A stretch of 23,017 nt of DNA from JACPWY01 sp964603655 (GCA_964603655.1 CAZRVZ010000095.1:1-23017); one strand, 5' to 3'; counted from the stretch's first letter, positions 1 to 8,410 are shown. The notes: a model not told the origin generated them from the letters alone. Numbers and translations are program-made.

Positions 1-720
1 ATGGAATCTATCGATGACAAGAGTGGTTTTCTTCAACCATTTTTCTATCATCGAAATATACGACTGGGCCATATCGCAGCAGGCGAATTGGATTTTCGAG
101 CGCTGGTATTCGCTCAACTTTGTCTTGAGGAATTTCTCCAGAGTCTCGCCGCCTTTTCCGGCTCCCACCCATACGACCTTGGAGCGTTTCAGGTCATAGA
201 TGATGGTGGCGTACTTATGTCCCTTGCAGTAAGAAATCTCGTCAACACCCATGTGTGTCAGGTCCCTGACCTTATGGTCGGCTCTCTCTCGGTTGACGAT
301 GTTGTGTATCAGATTCGATAGCGTCGACTTAGGAATACGAAGAAGTTCTGCTGCCGCCTTTTGTGTCATCTGTTGTCCGAAGCGAAGAAGCGCATACTCG
401 AAGCGATAACTGACCCTGGCAAAGTTGTCGGCCCAGGGGATCTCTTCCTGTACTCGGCCATGAGTGGCGCAAAGGATCTCCTTGGCAGCATAGAGAAGAA
501 ACACCTCGATCCCGTGAACGGGAATGTCCTTCCACTCCCGCTGCATCTTCGTCTGATTGACGATCTTGCCACGAAGTCCGCACTGGGGGCATCGACACCC
601 GTTCTTGTAAGGCTTGACCACAATGGTGAGGGTTCGATTACGATCAAGAAATTGGAAATCGGTTACCTTGAGAATGTTCTTGAACCTGAAAAGCTTGCAG
701 ATAAACTTGGATGTATTCAA
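1..720 (-). CDS. ISL3-family transposase, N-terminal 240 residues (partial)
   Basis: DDE transposase that would cut and join the ends of its own IS element. The minus strand is open without a stop from 720 to the window edge. Reading from a TTG at 720 (an in-frame TAG lies just upstream), the protein has a zinc-ribbon start with Cys42, Cys44, Cys47, Cys84 and His87. A helix-turn-helix follows at about residues 119-143. The catalytic core then begins with GVDE (Asp160) and CCDM (Asp216). The last visible residues, VIDRFH, match the conserved VxDxFH segment of the family; the final catalytic Glu lies beyond the edge. No ATG is available near the start, and the TTG is supported only by an AAGAGA stretch upstream. 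The family call is firm; whether the complete gene is intact cannot be judged. Confidence 0.85.
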   Translation of the reverse strand, partial: MNTSKFICKLFRFKNILKVTDFQFLDRNRTLTIVVKPYKNGCRCPQCGLRGKIVNQTKMQREWKDIPVHGIEVFLLYAAKEILCATHGRVQEEIPWADNFARVSYRFEYALLRFGQQMTQKAAAELLRIPKSTLSNLIHNIVNRERADHKVRDLTHMGVDEISYCKGHKYATIIYDLKRSKVVWVGAGKGGETLEKFLKTKLSEYQRSKIQFACCDMAQSYISMIEKWLKKTTLVIDRFH

Positions 721-854
721 ATGGCGCTATCTCTTGTGGGGTTGATTGGTCTCAACCTACAGGGAAAGCGCCATTTGTATTTTTGTCGCGCCGCTGGGTG
801 GCGAAGATTTCCTAATTTACCCTAAATTCGCTTTGGGAGATCCGGATAGACCCC
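1..854 (-). mobile_element. ISL3-family insertion sequence, cut by the window edge
   Basis: The element is defined by the ISL3-type transposase on the minus strand. The outer end is placed near 854 because the minus strand reads GGGTCTATCCGGATCTCCCA at 853-834, which resembles the GG-starting terminal repeats I remember from ISL3 elements. The other end lies outside the window, so neither the matching inverted repeat nor an 8-bp target duplication could be checked. Confidence 0.6.
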
Positions 855-895
855 TTTTATGCTGAATAGTTACAAAAAACGTTTTCTATTACCCG

Positions 896-3800
896 CTACC
901 TTTTCAGCTGAAAAGTAGATGGGCACCTAACAATCACGTGGATAACTTGGGTTTTGGGCGCCCGTTGAATGGTCCCGTCACACAATAAAAAGGACTGTGA
1001 GTTCAGGCATTCCTTATAACGTTGGTAGACGTCGTTCCAGATCACAAGATTGATGAAACCGAACTCATCCTCGAGAGTGATGAAGAGGACACCCGATGCG
1101 GATGGGGGCCTCTGGCGGCAGATTACGAGCCCCGCCACCCGAACGGGCGCTTTGTCTCTTAAAAACTTGAGGCCCGCCGCGCTGACCACTTTCTGCTTTT
1201 CGAGATCCGTTCTTAAAACTTGGATGGGGTGAGCAAAGAGTGAAACTCCAGAAGAGTCGTAATCCAATAAAATCCTTTCCCAGGAATTTTCATCGGGCAA
1301 TGCCACTCCGTCCGCCGTATCCGAGACCATATAGATCGAGTCTGGAATCGGGAGGGACTGAATCTCCCAGAGAGCCTGTCGCCTGGTGAGGCCTATGGAA
1401 CCCAGCGCATCGGCACCGGCGAGAAGGAGCAGATCGCGCTTGCCTATTCCCTTGCTCCGCAGACGCGATACCAGATCGTCCAGGGATGCGAATGGCTGTT
1501 GTGGGATGAGGCTATCCACCCATTTCCGGGAAATGCCTTTGATCTCGCGAAAACCCAGGCGCACGCCTCTTGGTTCTTCAGTTGCCGATTTCTCAAGCCG
1601 GTTGTCCCACGTGGAGTGATTGATATCGATGGGCAGGCATTTCACTCCGTGGCGCTGGGCATCGTGAATGAGCGAGTGGCTCTGGTAAAACCCCATCGGT
1701 TGGGAGTTTAAAAGCGCCGTGAGATAGATATCGGGGTGGTAGATTTTAAGATAAGCGGTGGCGTAGGCGAGGATGGCAAACGATGCCGCATGGGATTCCG
1801 GAAATCCGTACTCCGCAAAGCCCTCTATCTGGTGAAAAATCTGTTCGGCAAACTGCGAACTGATTCCCTGTGCCTTGAGCCCCTCGCGAAAGCGATTACC
1901 CAGGTGGCTGAGAGAGCCGTCTTTTCGCCAGGTTCCCATGGCCCTGCGAAGCGCGTCGGCCTCACCGGGAGAAAAACCAGCCACCTCCATCGCCATCTTC
2001 ATGATCTGTTCCTGAAACAAAGGAACACCATAGGTTTTGTGGAGGATATTTTGGAGTTTAGGGTGGGCGTAGGTGACGGGCTCTTCTCCGCTGCGGCGGC
2101 GCAGATAGGGGTGAACCATCTCGCCCTGGATAGGACCCGGGCGCACGATCGCAATCTCCACGACGAGGTCGAAAAAATTGCGCGGTTTCAGCCGTGGCAG
2201 CATGTTCATCTGCGCTCGTGACTCGATCTGAAACACACCGACGGTATCGCCCCGGCAGAGGGCATCATAGACTCTGGGGTCCTCGGCCGGCAGAGACGCT
2301 AGCGTCCACTGTGTCTGGGAGCGTTCGGAAAGAAGCGCCAGAGCCTTTCTGAGGCAGGTCAGGATACCGAGCCCGAGAATATCCACTCGCACGAATCCAA
2401 GATCGTCGAGATCGTTTTTATCCCATTGAATGATGGTGCGATCGGGCATGGCTGCATTTTCGATGGGGACGTTACGCATCAGACTGTCCTGGCACAAAAC
2501 AAATCCCCCGACATGCGTGCCGATGTGTCTGGGAAACCCGCGAATGAGTCGGGTTATCTCGGTGAAGTGCTCGAGAAGGCGGCGGGAATATTCTGGAGAG
2601 GCATTATAAAACCCTTCCCAATCGAGGCTTGGGGCAGTGCCATTTGTGATTGGGGTGCGGCCAGGGCCGCTGGCCATTGCAGTGCCGTGCCGAGACCCTG
2701 ATGTGTGCGCTAGGGCACGATCGATCGTTTGTGTCGATAGATCGAATGCCTTTCCCACCTCTCGAATAGACGAGCGCCTACGAAAACAGATCACCTCGGC
2801 GGTGATGGCGGCCCGGTGGCGGCCATAGCGTCGATAGATGTATTGAATCACCTCTTCGCGGCGCTCGTGTTCGAAGTCGATGTCGATGTCTGGGGGTTCC
2901 TTGCGTTCGCGCGAGAGGAAGCGCTCGAAAAGAAGATCCATGCGCACCGGATCGATGGCCGTGATTCCGAGAAGGAAACAGATGATGGAGTTGGCGGCGG
3001 AGCCTCTGCCCTGGAAAAGAATTTTTTGGGATGTCGCAAACTGCACGATGTCCCAGATGGTCAGAAAGTAGTCGGCATATTGCAGGTCGGCGACGAGGCG
3101 AAGCTCGTGGTGGATCTGGTTTTGGACCGCCAGAGGGAGTGTGACGCCATAGCGCCTCTCGGCCCCCTCGAGGACGAGGCGTTTGAGGTAACCATCACCG
3201 GTTTCTCCCGGCGGCAGCCACTCGTTGGGATACTGGTACCTGAGGTCGCTCAGAGCGAAGGTGCAGTCGCCTGCGATGCGCAGAGTGTTTTCTAGCCATT
3301 GAGGGTGCAGGGGGTGTTGTCGAAATAGCGCGCGCATCTCGTCGGGGGATTTCAAACACCGCTCGCTGTTGGGGAGCAGGTGAAAGCCGGCCTTTGAAAG
3401 CGGCGTGTGGTGTTTGATCGAGGTCAGAACATCGTGTAGCGGTTTTCGGGAGCGGGAATGAAAAAGGGGGAGATTGCTCGCGATGACGGGTCGATCGAGC
3501 TTTTGGGAGAGTGCCAGGGTTTGTGCGAGGGAGCGCTCGTGGAAGGCATCGAAAAAAAGTGTGGCGATGAGATAGAGATTGGGAAGCTCGCAAATACGGA
3601 GAACTTCCGCCCCGGAAAAAACCCGCGAAAAATCCCGCGAAAAACCCTTGCAAAAAAAATAGAGATCCGCGGATTTTTCGAAAAGAACCGGAAATTGCTT
3701 GAGCGTCGGTGGTATCTCATGGCGGTGAAGGGCGCTTAAAATTTCACAGAGATTCCCATAACCGTTTCTATTTTTGGCAAGAGCGAAGATCGAGATGTCC

Positions 3801-4027
3801 TGTAAACGGATCTCGGCTCCCGTGACGAGGCGTACTCCGAAGGTTTGAGCCGCCAGCTGGGACCGGGGAATGCCGTAAACCCCGTTGGTATCGACGATTC
3901 CAAGAGCGGGATACCCCAGTGCTTGGGCATTTTCGAACATCTCTTGAGGGAATGACGCCCCTTCGAGAAATGAGAAGTTGGTTTTACAGAGCAGCTCGAT
4001 GAAAGGGGTATCCCTAGAAGATGCCAT
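896..4027 (-). CDS. dnaE2: Error-prone DNA polymerase DnaE2 (ImuC)
   Basis: C-family polymerase alpha subunit, about 1043 residues, the usual DnaE2 length, which copies past DNA lesions as part of the ImuA-ImuB-DnaE2 mutasome. An N-terminal PHP domain is followed by GRGSAANSIICFLLG, then by the catalytic PDIDIDF motif (Asp380 and Asp382 in this numbering, matching the two palm aspartates of E. coli DnaE). Fingers, a helix-hairpin-helix region and a C-terminal OB fold come after. The PHP domain begins ELLCKTNFSFLEGAS, where family members usually have a His-x-His-type metal site, so proofreading or metal binding there is probably lost. The chosen ATG (4027) overlaps the end of imuB by 14 bp, suggesting translational coupling. 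The frame stays open up to 4564, but that stretch is Pro/Arg-rich and only mirrors imuB. Confidence 0.95.
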   Translation of the reverse strand: MASSRDTPFIELLCKTNFSFLEGASFPQEMFENAQALGYPALGIVDTNGVYGIPRSQLAAQTFGVRLVTGAEIRLQDISIFALAKNRNGYGNLCEILSALHRHEIPPTLKQFPVLFEKSADLYFFCKGFSRDFSRVFSGAEVLRICELPNLYLIATLFFDAFHERSLAQTLALSQKLDRPVIASNLPLFHSRSRKPLHDVLTSIKHHTPLSKAGFHLLPNSERCLKSPDEMRALFRQHPLHPQWLENTLRIAGDCTFALSDLRYQYPNEWLPPGETGDGYLKRLVLEGAERRYGVTLPLAVQNQIHHELRLVADLQYADYFLTIWDIVQFATSQKILFQGRGSAANSIICFLLGITAIDPVRMDLLFERFLSRERKEPPDIDIDFEHERREEVIQYIYRRYGRHRAAITAEVICFRRRSSIREVGKAFDLSTQTIDRALAHTSGSRHGTAMASGPGRTPITNGTAPSLDWEGFYNASPEYSRRLLEHFTEITRLIRGFPRHIGTHVGGFVLCQDSLMRNVPIENAAMPDRTIIQWDKNDLDDLGFVRVDILGLGILTCLRKALALLSERSQTQWTLASLPAEDPRVYDALCRGDTVGVFQIESRAQMNMLPRLKPRNFFDLVVEIAIVRPGPIQGEMVHPYLRRRSGEEPVTYAHPKLQNILHKTYGVPLFQEQIMKMAMEVAGFSPGEADALRRAMGTWRKDGSLSHLGNRFREGLKAQGISSQFAEQIFHQIEGFAEYGFPESHAASFAILAYATAYLKIYHPDIYLTALLNSQPMGFYQSHSLIHDAQRHGVKCLPIDINHSTWDNRLEKSATEEPRGVRLGFREIKGISRKWVDSLIPQQPFASLDDLVSRLRSKGIGKRDLLLLAGADALGSIGLTRRQALWEIQSLPIPDSIYMVSDTADGVALPDENSWERILLDYDSSGVSLFAHPIQVLRTDLEKQKVVSAAGLKFLRDKAPVRVAGLVICRQRPPSASGVLFITLEDEFGFINLVIWNDVYQRYKECLNSQSFLLCDGTIQRAPKTQVIHVIVRCPSTFQLKR

Positions 4028-5384
4028 GCAAAAACCACTGACCTTGGGGGGTTGTGAAGATCCATTGCCGGCCATTGGAGTATTCAGGAGGGTGTTCCTG
4101 TCGGAGTCTATCCGAGTATTTGGGTGGGTATTTAGGGTGCCGTTCGTCGGGACGTTCAGACGGGCTCTCAACAATAAAATAGGCGCGTTGTTGGGGGTGT
4201 GATTCCCACCAATGGGTTTCAATGCGTTCCGAGGGAATGAGCCGGGTTTTGGGCGTAGGGATGGGTTTGGGAGTCGCAAAAAGAAAAAGGGGGCGATCGT
4301 TGTAGGGGGTCTGGATGGCGGGGGCCGAAGCGGAAGCCGAAACCGAAGCGGAAGGAGAAACAGCGGGAACGGGCCAAGTAACCCTCCAACCCTGTTCGGG
4401 AAGAAATGCCTCCTGCAGAACGGGTGAGCCGACGAGTATCTCGGGGCATCTCGATTTGAGGCGGCCGATAAATCGCCCCAGGTCGTGCGCTCTGTTTTCG
4501 GTGGAGTCGAAGAGCGAAAGCTGGGCGGGCACCTTGGGTGAGGTTTCGGTGACGGATATCTCAACCGTCACGAGCGGGTCGTCCCAGGAGAGACGTCTTA
4601 AAAATTCATCAAGGAGTTTGAGAATCGTTTGGACCTGGTCGGTGGGTTCGCCCAGTCTCAAGATCTCGCTCAACTTCTTTCCCGAATCGATACGAAATTT
4701 AAAACAGAGGGTTTTGGCGAGCTCATTGCGCCCGAAAAGTCGCTGGCAGAAACGCTGCAGGATAGGCTCGAGTCCCATCAGAAGAGAATCGATGGATTGG
4801 ATCTCGCTGGTATCCAGTGTTTCGATCAATTCCTCCTGGGGAGAAAATAGAGGGATGGGAAATTCTCGTGTGCCGAGAGTCCATTGGTGGAGCAGGATGC
4901 CCATCTTGCCGAAGCGGCGATTGATGGCCAGCGGAGGGAGTCGTGCAAAGTCATGGATGTGACTCAAACCCACTCGACGCATGAAGGCCACGAGCCGGTG
5001 GCGCTCCTTCCACTCATTATCGTCGATAACAGGCTCTCCCAAAAAGGGAACGCGATCCATGGGCAATGAGAAGAGCCTCTTTTGACTCTGTCCGGGTGGA
5101 ACGACTACCAGGCGCCCGGTTCCCAGAGGCTTTGCCCACTCGGGGCGATCGGTGACGACCGTTTTTTCTATGTGAAAATGCTCGCCAATATTTTCGAGTC
5201 GGGAGAGAACCCCCTTTTCACCCCCTAAAAGTTTTTCAGTGCCGGCGACATCGAGCAAGAGTTCCCCGGTTGGGTAGTGGCCAATCTTGGGCGTGAGTGA
5301 CAGACAGGCCTCGGCCAGACCGAGGTTCGCGCAGGGGGACTCGCCTTGAAGGTAAAGGATGCGTTTCATGGAAGAACCGTTCAT
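4014..5384 (-). CDS. imuB: ImuB, catalytically inactive Y-family polymerase-like protein
   Basis: Mutasome bridging protein that is known in the family to link ImuA and DnaE2 to the beta clamp. Visible features are LLLDVAGTEKLLGG near the N terminus, a little-finger region, a clamp-binding pentapeptide QLSLF at residues 288-292, and the ImuB-type tail with ERIETHWW and ending WFLHGIF. The protein starts roughly where typical ImuB proteins are already 60-70 residues in, so much of the palm, including the usual catalytic acidic positions, is absent. A Ser/Ala linker (SPSASVSASASAPA) and an inserted Pro/Arg/Tyr-rich stretch interrupt the C-terminal part. The ATG overlaps the imuA stop (ATGA), and dnaE2 overlaps its 3' end. 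A second ATG at 5369 (MKRILYLQ) is an alternative start. Confidence 0.88.
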   Translation of the reverse strand: MNGSSMKRILYLQGESPCANLGLAEACLSLTPKIGHYPTGELLLDVAGTEKLLGGEKGVLSRLENIGEHFHIEKTVVTDRPEWAKPLGTGRLVVVPPGQSQKRLFSLPMDRVPFLGEPVIDDNEWKERHRLVAFMRRVGLSHIHDFARLPPLAINRRFGKMGILLHQWTLGTREFPIPLFSPQEELIETLDTSEIQSIDSLLMGLEPILQRFCQRLFGRNELAKTLCFKFRIDSGKKLSEILRLGEPTDQVQTILKLLDEFLRRLSWDDPLVTVEISVTETSPKVPAQLSLFDSTENRAHDLGRFIGRLKSRCPEILVGSPVLQEAFLPEQGWRVTWPVPAVSPSASVSASASAPAIQTPYNDRPLFLFATPKPIPTPKTRLIPSERIETHWWESHPQQRAYFIVESPSERPDERHPKYPPKYSDRLRQEHPPEYSNGRQWIFTTPQGQWFLHGIF

Positions 5385-5854
5385 GGAATGACCGTTGCTT
5401 TGAGTACCCAGTGGGGGAGATCGAGCTCTGCCAGTATGAGAACTCGCGTGGAGCTTCTCTCCGCGGCAAGTTGCAGCCGCCTACTCGTCGAGACATCCGG
5501 GATCCGAGAGGGGCGAAAAAGTATCCAGGTAAAAAGGCCGCTTTGGGCCGCCTCTATCGCTACTCGCCAGCACTCCTGGGCATTGGGCGGAGTGAGTAAA
5601 ATTAACTGGGGAAGCGGTAAATCAATTCGGCGGGCCACGAGGACGGCAGGGTTTAGGCAGCCTTCGTCGGAAATCCAGAGAGAGTGATTGGAAGGGGGGT
5701 AGGGAGGGGCCGTGCCCTGTCTTGTGGTAGTGATGCAGGACAACGCAAAGAGAATAGCCCCCCCCTGGAAATGAAAAAGTCCACCAGCTTTGAAAATGGT
5801 TGAATAACCGGAATCGCCGGAATCGGATGGGGTGCTCCATTTTACCGTTTTCAT
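5381..5854 (-). CDS. imuA: ImuA-like protein (short, RecA/SulA-related)
   Basis: First gene of the leftward SOS cassette. The C-terminal two thirds resemble ImuA: a WISDEG segment, then LPQLILLTPPNAQECWRVAI, and the characteristic RRLQLAAE block close to the end. At 157 residues it is shorter than many ImuA proteins, and no Walker A motif (GxxxxGKT/S) is visible, so ATP binding is unlikely. Family knowledge places ImuA as a RecA-interacting partner of ImuB in damage-induced mutagenesis. The stop codon overlaps the imuB start as ATGA. The ATG lies about 60 bp from the LexA-type palindrome in the divergent region. Assignment rests on the conserved block plus gene order; the first 45 residues match nothing I recognise. 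Confidence 0.75.
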   Translation of the reverse strand: MKTVKWSTPSDSGDSGYSTIFKAGGLFHFQGGAILFALSCITTTRQGTAPPYPPSNHSLWISDEGCLNPAVLVARRIDLPLPQLILLTPPNAQECWRVAIEAAQSGLFTWILFRPSRIPDVSTSRRLQLAAERSSTRVLILAELDLPHWVLKATVIP

Positions 5855-5910
5855 TGAGGCGTTCCATTGAGGGTTTCAATTTAGTGTTTCAATTTATAAG
5901 TTCCATTGGT

Positions 5911-5962
5911 ACTGTACATTTTGTACAATACCAATGTACAGCAGATGTACAAAATGTACAGT
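5911..5962. promoter_or_regulatory. Candidate LexA operator array between imuA and lexA
   Basis: Two 17-bp arms, ACTGTACATTTTGTACA (5911-5927) and its exact reverse complement (5946-5962), flank a central TGTACA (5935-5940). In all, five TGTACA half-sites lie at 5913, 5922, 5935, 5946 and 5955. Each arm is TGTACA-N3-TGTACA. Location between divergent lexA and imuA is where SOS operators are expected. An AT-rich TTATAA stretch on the imuA side (about 5894-5900) and TTTATAA on the lexA side (about 5979-5985) could be -10 elements. That LexA is the protein that binds here is inference. Confidence 0.8.
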
Positions 5963-6019
5963 GCTATTTTTACGGATGTTTATAACGGAAGTTACAGATG
6001 ATTAAGGACGGAGATCGAA

Positions 6020-6634
6020 ATGAGCTTGACTGAACCACAGCGCGAAATGTTGGAATTTATCAGGGCGTGTTGCGACGAAGGGCACCCTCCCACCTATCGC
6101 GATATTCAGGAACACTTTGGTTTTAAGTCGGTAAACGCCGCTCAGGAGACCGTGAAGCGATTGATGGCGGCTGGATTTATCGAGCAGGGGCGAATGAAAT
6201 CGGGGACCCCTCGAGGCATCGTGCCCAAGGGATTTGAGCCCGGCGGATCAAAGCGCCTCAGTGTGATGGGCAGTATCGCGGCGGGACAGCTCACCGACTC
6301 TGCGCAGATGGATCTCGGCAGCGCCTGGATCGACGCCAGCTGGGTGAGCGGCTCTGCCTTTGCACTGCGCGTGAAGGGGACCAGCATGATCGATGCCGGA
6401 ATATTCGAGGACGACATTCTTATCGTCGAGCGCGGCCAGGACGCCCGTCACGGCGACATCATAGTAGCTCTCTGGGAAGGAGAGACGACGGTGAAGGCGT
6501 ATGAAAAGAGAAACGGAAAAATTTATCTGGTGCCCGCCAACAGCACGATGAAGCCCATCCTCGTCGAAAAGGGCCAGCTCGCGATTCAGGGGAAGGTAAT
6601 CGGGCTGCAGAGAAAAATGCGCGGCAAAAGGTAG
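6020..6634 (+). CDS. lexA: LexA SOS repressor / S24 autoprotease
   Basis: Transcriptional repressor of the SOS regulon that cleaves itself when RecA filaments form. At 204 residues it is of normal length. The N-terminal winged helix-turn-helix includes PPTYRDIQEHFGFKSVNAAQ (residues 23-42). The cleavage site is Ala88-Gly89 in SIAAGQ. The catalytic serine is Ser122 in GTSMIDAGI and the general-base lysine is Lys159 in TTVKAY, so the autoprotease looks intact. A strong ribosome-binding sequence (GGACGGAG) sits 6-7 nt before the ATG. The gene is divergent from imuA-imuB-dnaE2 and shares the TGTACA array upstream, which implies autoregulation and coordinate control of the mutasome genes. Confidence 0.97.
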   Translation: MSLTEPQREMLEFIRACCDEGHPPTYRDIQEHFGFKSVNAAQETVKRLMAAGFIEQGRMKSGTPRGIVPKGFEPGGSKRLSVMGSIAAGQLTDSAQMDLGSAWIDASWVSGSAFALRVKGTSMIDAGIFEDDILIVERGQDARHGDIIVALWEGETTVKAYEKRNGKIYLVPANSTMKPILVEKGQLAIQGKVIGLQRKMRGKR

Positions 6635-6715
6635 TTGCTTACGAATCGCTGGGATAAAACAACTTCCGGGTCCGCTTCTAAAAGTCCTCTGCGATTCGGA
6701 GAGGGTTTGCGTTAA

Positions 6716-7174
6716 ATGCCTCCTCGGTTGCCTCCCGTGGGGTCTGGTCGGAACCATGTCAAGGATCTCACCCGTGATGGAACGGGATTTCTCAGCACCT
6801 TTGTCGCGCCCGATGGCACCTTCGGTCTTGCGCGTTTCGGCGCATCCGGCGGTTCGCGTGACATGACTTTTGGCAATGGCGGAATCATGGAATGGCCGCA
6901 TGGCGCAATTCACCGTATCGCGCCGTTAAAAATGCCGGGTGGCGGTTATCTCCTCACGGGCTTTGATGCAAATAAAGGATCCACCAACAATGATTTTCAG
7001 GCCACAAAACGGTTTGCCAACGGCGGCACCGACACATCATGGGGGATCGGCGGACTTTTGCAATTCGATGGGGATCAGGGGTCCAATGACCGTCCCATCG
7101 ACTGGGCGCTCGACTCCCAGGGAAGACTAGTTCCTTTCGGGAGTGCACCAAATTTGACGCAACGCATGCTCTAG
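6716..7174 (+). pseudogene. Delta-60 repeat protein fragment
   Basis: A 152-residue reading frame holding roughly two delta-60-type repeats, seen in LARFGASGGSRDMTFGNGG and ATKRFANGGTDTSWGIGG. Such repeats normally occur in long arrays in exported, probably propeller-like proteins. Here there is no signal peptide, a TAA sits immediately before the ATG, and the 3' end runs into one of the dispersed palindromic repeats. I therefore read it as a leftover of a larger gene, although a small standalone protein cannot be excluded; a GGAGAGGG lies about 10 nt before the ATG. Confidence 0.5.
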
Positions 7175-7205
7175 GCTAAAGAAAGGAAAATCAGAGGGAA
7201 TCGTC

Positions 7206-7928
7206 ATGAAAACATTAATGTCTTTGGTTTTTCTGGCTCAAAGTGCCGCGTTCGGAGTCGTTTCGCACGGAGAAGATTGTCGTGTGAGTTCAGTCAATGA
7301 AAGCGCAAACCCTTGGGAAGAGGGTCTGGGCGTCTTTGGCGATCCAGACGTGGATGGTGACTCTCAGGCAGTCTCGTTTGAAGGAACCCGAGCCAACGTC
7401 GCCGCCATTGGCGTGGGGCAGATGCACTGGATCATCGATACCGATGACACCATTGAGGTAACCGTTGAAAAAAACGTTACAAAGTATTTGCTGGGCAACG
7501 TCGATTCAAAGAGCGCCGTTCTGCTCAAGGTATACCCGTCTGAACGGGGGATCATTCTTTATAGAGAGAAACAGTCTGCCAAGTGGCAAACGATTGGAAC
7601 GTTTGATTGCAGTTCAGTTTCTGAGGTTGAGAAGGCTTCGATTCGATCTTCTAACGTAACGAAGCTTGGTACTGCTCAGGTAAAAAAGCTTCCGAAATCT
7701 CTCCGGAGTAATATCGATAAAGTTGATTTAGCGGTCGAACTCGGAGACGGCTATTACGATTTAAAAGCCAGTCAGCTCTATGCCGTTAACGCAAAAAAGG
7801 ATGCCACCCAAATCGTGGGTTATCTTTTGTGGGCCAAACTCACCTACACGGAAGACAACGAAGATGTTGTTGTACTAGTGCGGTTTGATAGAAACGGCCT
7901 GCGCTTGGGCGAAATCGAAAAGCAGTAG
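7206..7928 (+). CDS. Exported protein of unknown function
   Basis: A 240-residue protein with a clear signal peptide (MKTLMSLVFLAQSAAFG, probable cleavage around residue 17-22) and only two cysteines in the mature part. I recognise no domain. The mature sequence is acidic and mostly beta-like, with a charged C-terminal half. A GAGGG lies 7 nt before the ATG, so expression is plausible. It follows the delta-60 fragment by about 30 bp. Its end contains a TAG-TAA pair in AAAGCAGTAGTAATTAG, which resembles the left half of the palindromic repeats seen elsewhere in the window. Probably periplasmic or secreted. Confidence 0.7.
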   Translation: MKTLMSLVFLAQSAAFGVVSHGEDCRVSSVNESANPWEEGLGVFGDPDVDGDSQAVSFEGTRANVAAIGVGQMHWIIDTDDTIEVTVEKNVTKYLLGNVDSKSAVLLKVYPSERGIILYREKQSAKWQTIGTFDCSSVSEVEKASIRSSNVTKLGTAQVKKLPKSLRSNIDKVDLAVELGDGYYDLKASQLYAVNAKKDATQIVGYLLWAKLTYTEDNEDVVVLVRFDRNGLRLGEIEKQ

Positions 7929-7962
7929 TAATTAGATTCTGCTGAAAAAGTCTGATTAGTCG

Positions 7963-8010
7963 GTGTCGCGGAAGCGACACTGACGTGTCCTGAGCGAAGC
8001 GAAGGATCTC
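7963..8010. repeat. REP-like intergenic element with GNRA-loop hairpin
   Basis: A perfect 7-bp stem GTGTCGC/GCGACAC closes a GGAA loop (7963-7980). It is followed by TCCTGAGCGAAGCGAAGGAT at 7988-8007, a motif I remember as a dispersed intergenic repeat in many bacterial assemblies. No T-run follows, so it is not a standard intrinsic terminator. Only one copy is visible here. Confidence 0.4.
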
Positions 8011-8116
8011 CCGCGAATAGAGCATCGCCTCATCGAAATCATTTCCATGGCTTATCAGTTAAAAAGAGAGAAATGGGCTACGGCGTCTGACTGTGGTAAA
8101 ATTATGAGAGGAGAAA

Positions 8117-8410
8117 ATGATGAGTAATTTAATACTGATTTTAGTTGTCGCGGTTTTTGGTGGCACGTGTTTAGCGGAGATTAATCCTAGTACCAAGCCG
8201 AAAATGCCTAGTGGTGCCGTGCAGACGACGGTCGTCACGCCGACGGCCGTGCAGACGACGGTCGTCACGCCTGTGCCACCCGTTCCGACCAACACCCCGG
8301 AAATTAGCAGTTGCAACGCATCGTGTGACACGAACGCAAATTGTCCAGCTGCGTGCCCGACCTGCAGACCCTCTGGGTTTTTTTGGTTATTTACGAGTTG
8401 TAATCCATAG
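8117..8410 (+). CDS. Small exported Cys-rich protein with a TTVVTP repeat
   Basis: A 97-residue protein with a signal peptide (to about residue 20, GGTCLA). A Thr/Val/Pro linker made of two copies of AVQTTVVTP follows, and the tail has six cysteines in CNASCDTNANCPAACPTC plus one more near the end. A very good ribosome-binding site (GAGAGGAG) precedes tandem ATG codons at 8117 and 8120; the second gives better spacing. The cysteine-dense C terminus suggests a disulfide-bonded knot or a metal site. No family is recognised. The linker repeat is also exact at the DNA level, so it arose by recent duplication. Confidence 0.7.
   Translation: MMSNLILILVVAVFGGTCLAEINPSTKPKMPSGAVQTTVVTPTAVQTTVVTPVPPVPTNTPEISSCNASCDTNANCPAACPTCRPSGFFWLFTSCNP
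8216..8271 (+). repeat. Tandem 26-bp duplication (period 30 bp)
   Basis: The 26 bp at 8216-8241 recur exactly at 8246-8271 with four bases between. The unit begins GCCGTGCAGACGACGGTCGT and contains a short palindrome. It encodes the repeated AVQTTVVTP linker of the small Cys-rich protein. Confidence 0.9.

Noticed and set aside
1..825. Rightward open frames at 1-321 and 361-825
   Set aside because: They are antisense to the ISL3 transposase, whose minus-strand translation has the zinc ribbon and DDE motifs.
1736..3295. Long rightward frames inside dnaE2 (1736-2221, 2816-3295)
   Set aside because: Antisense to the clearly conserved DnaE2 catalytic region, with no recognisable domains.
4028..4564. 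N-terminal extension of DnaE2 to 4564
   Set aside because: The added stretch is Pro/Arg-rich, lies in imuB in another frame, and DnaE2 homology begins only at about 4027.
8216..8271. CRISPR-like direct repeat
   Set aside because: Only two units with a 4-bp gap; it encodes a protein linker repeat.
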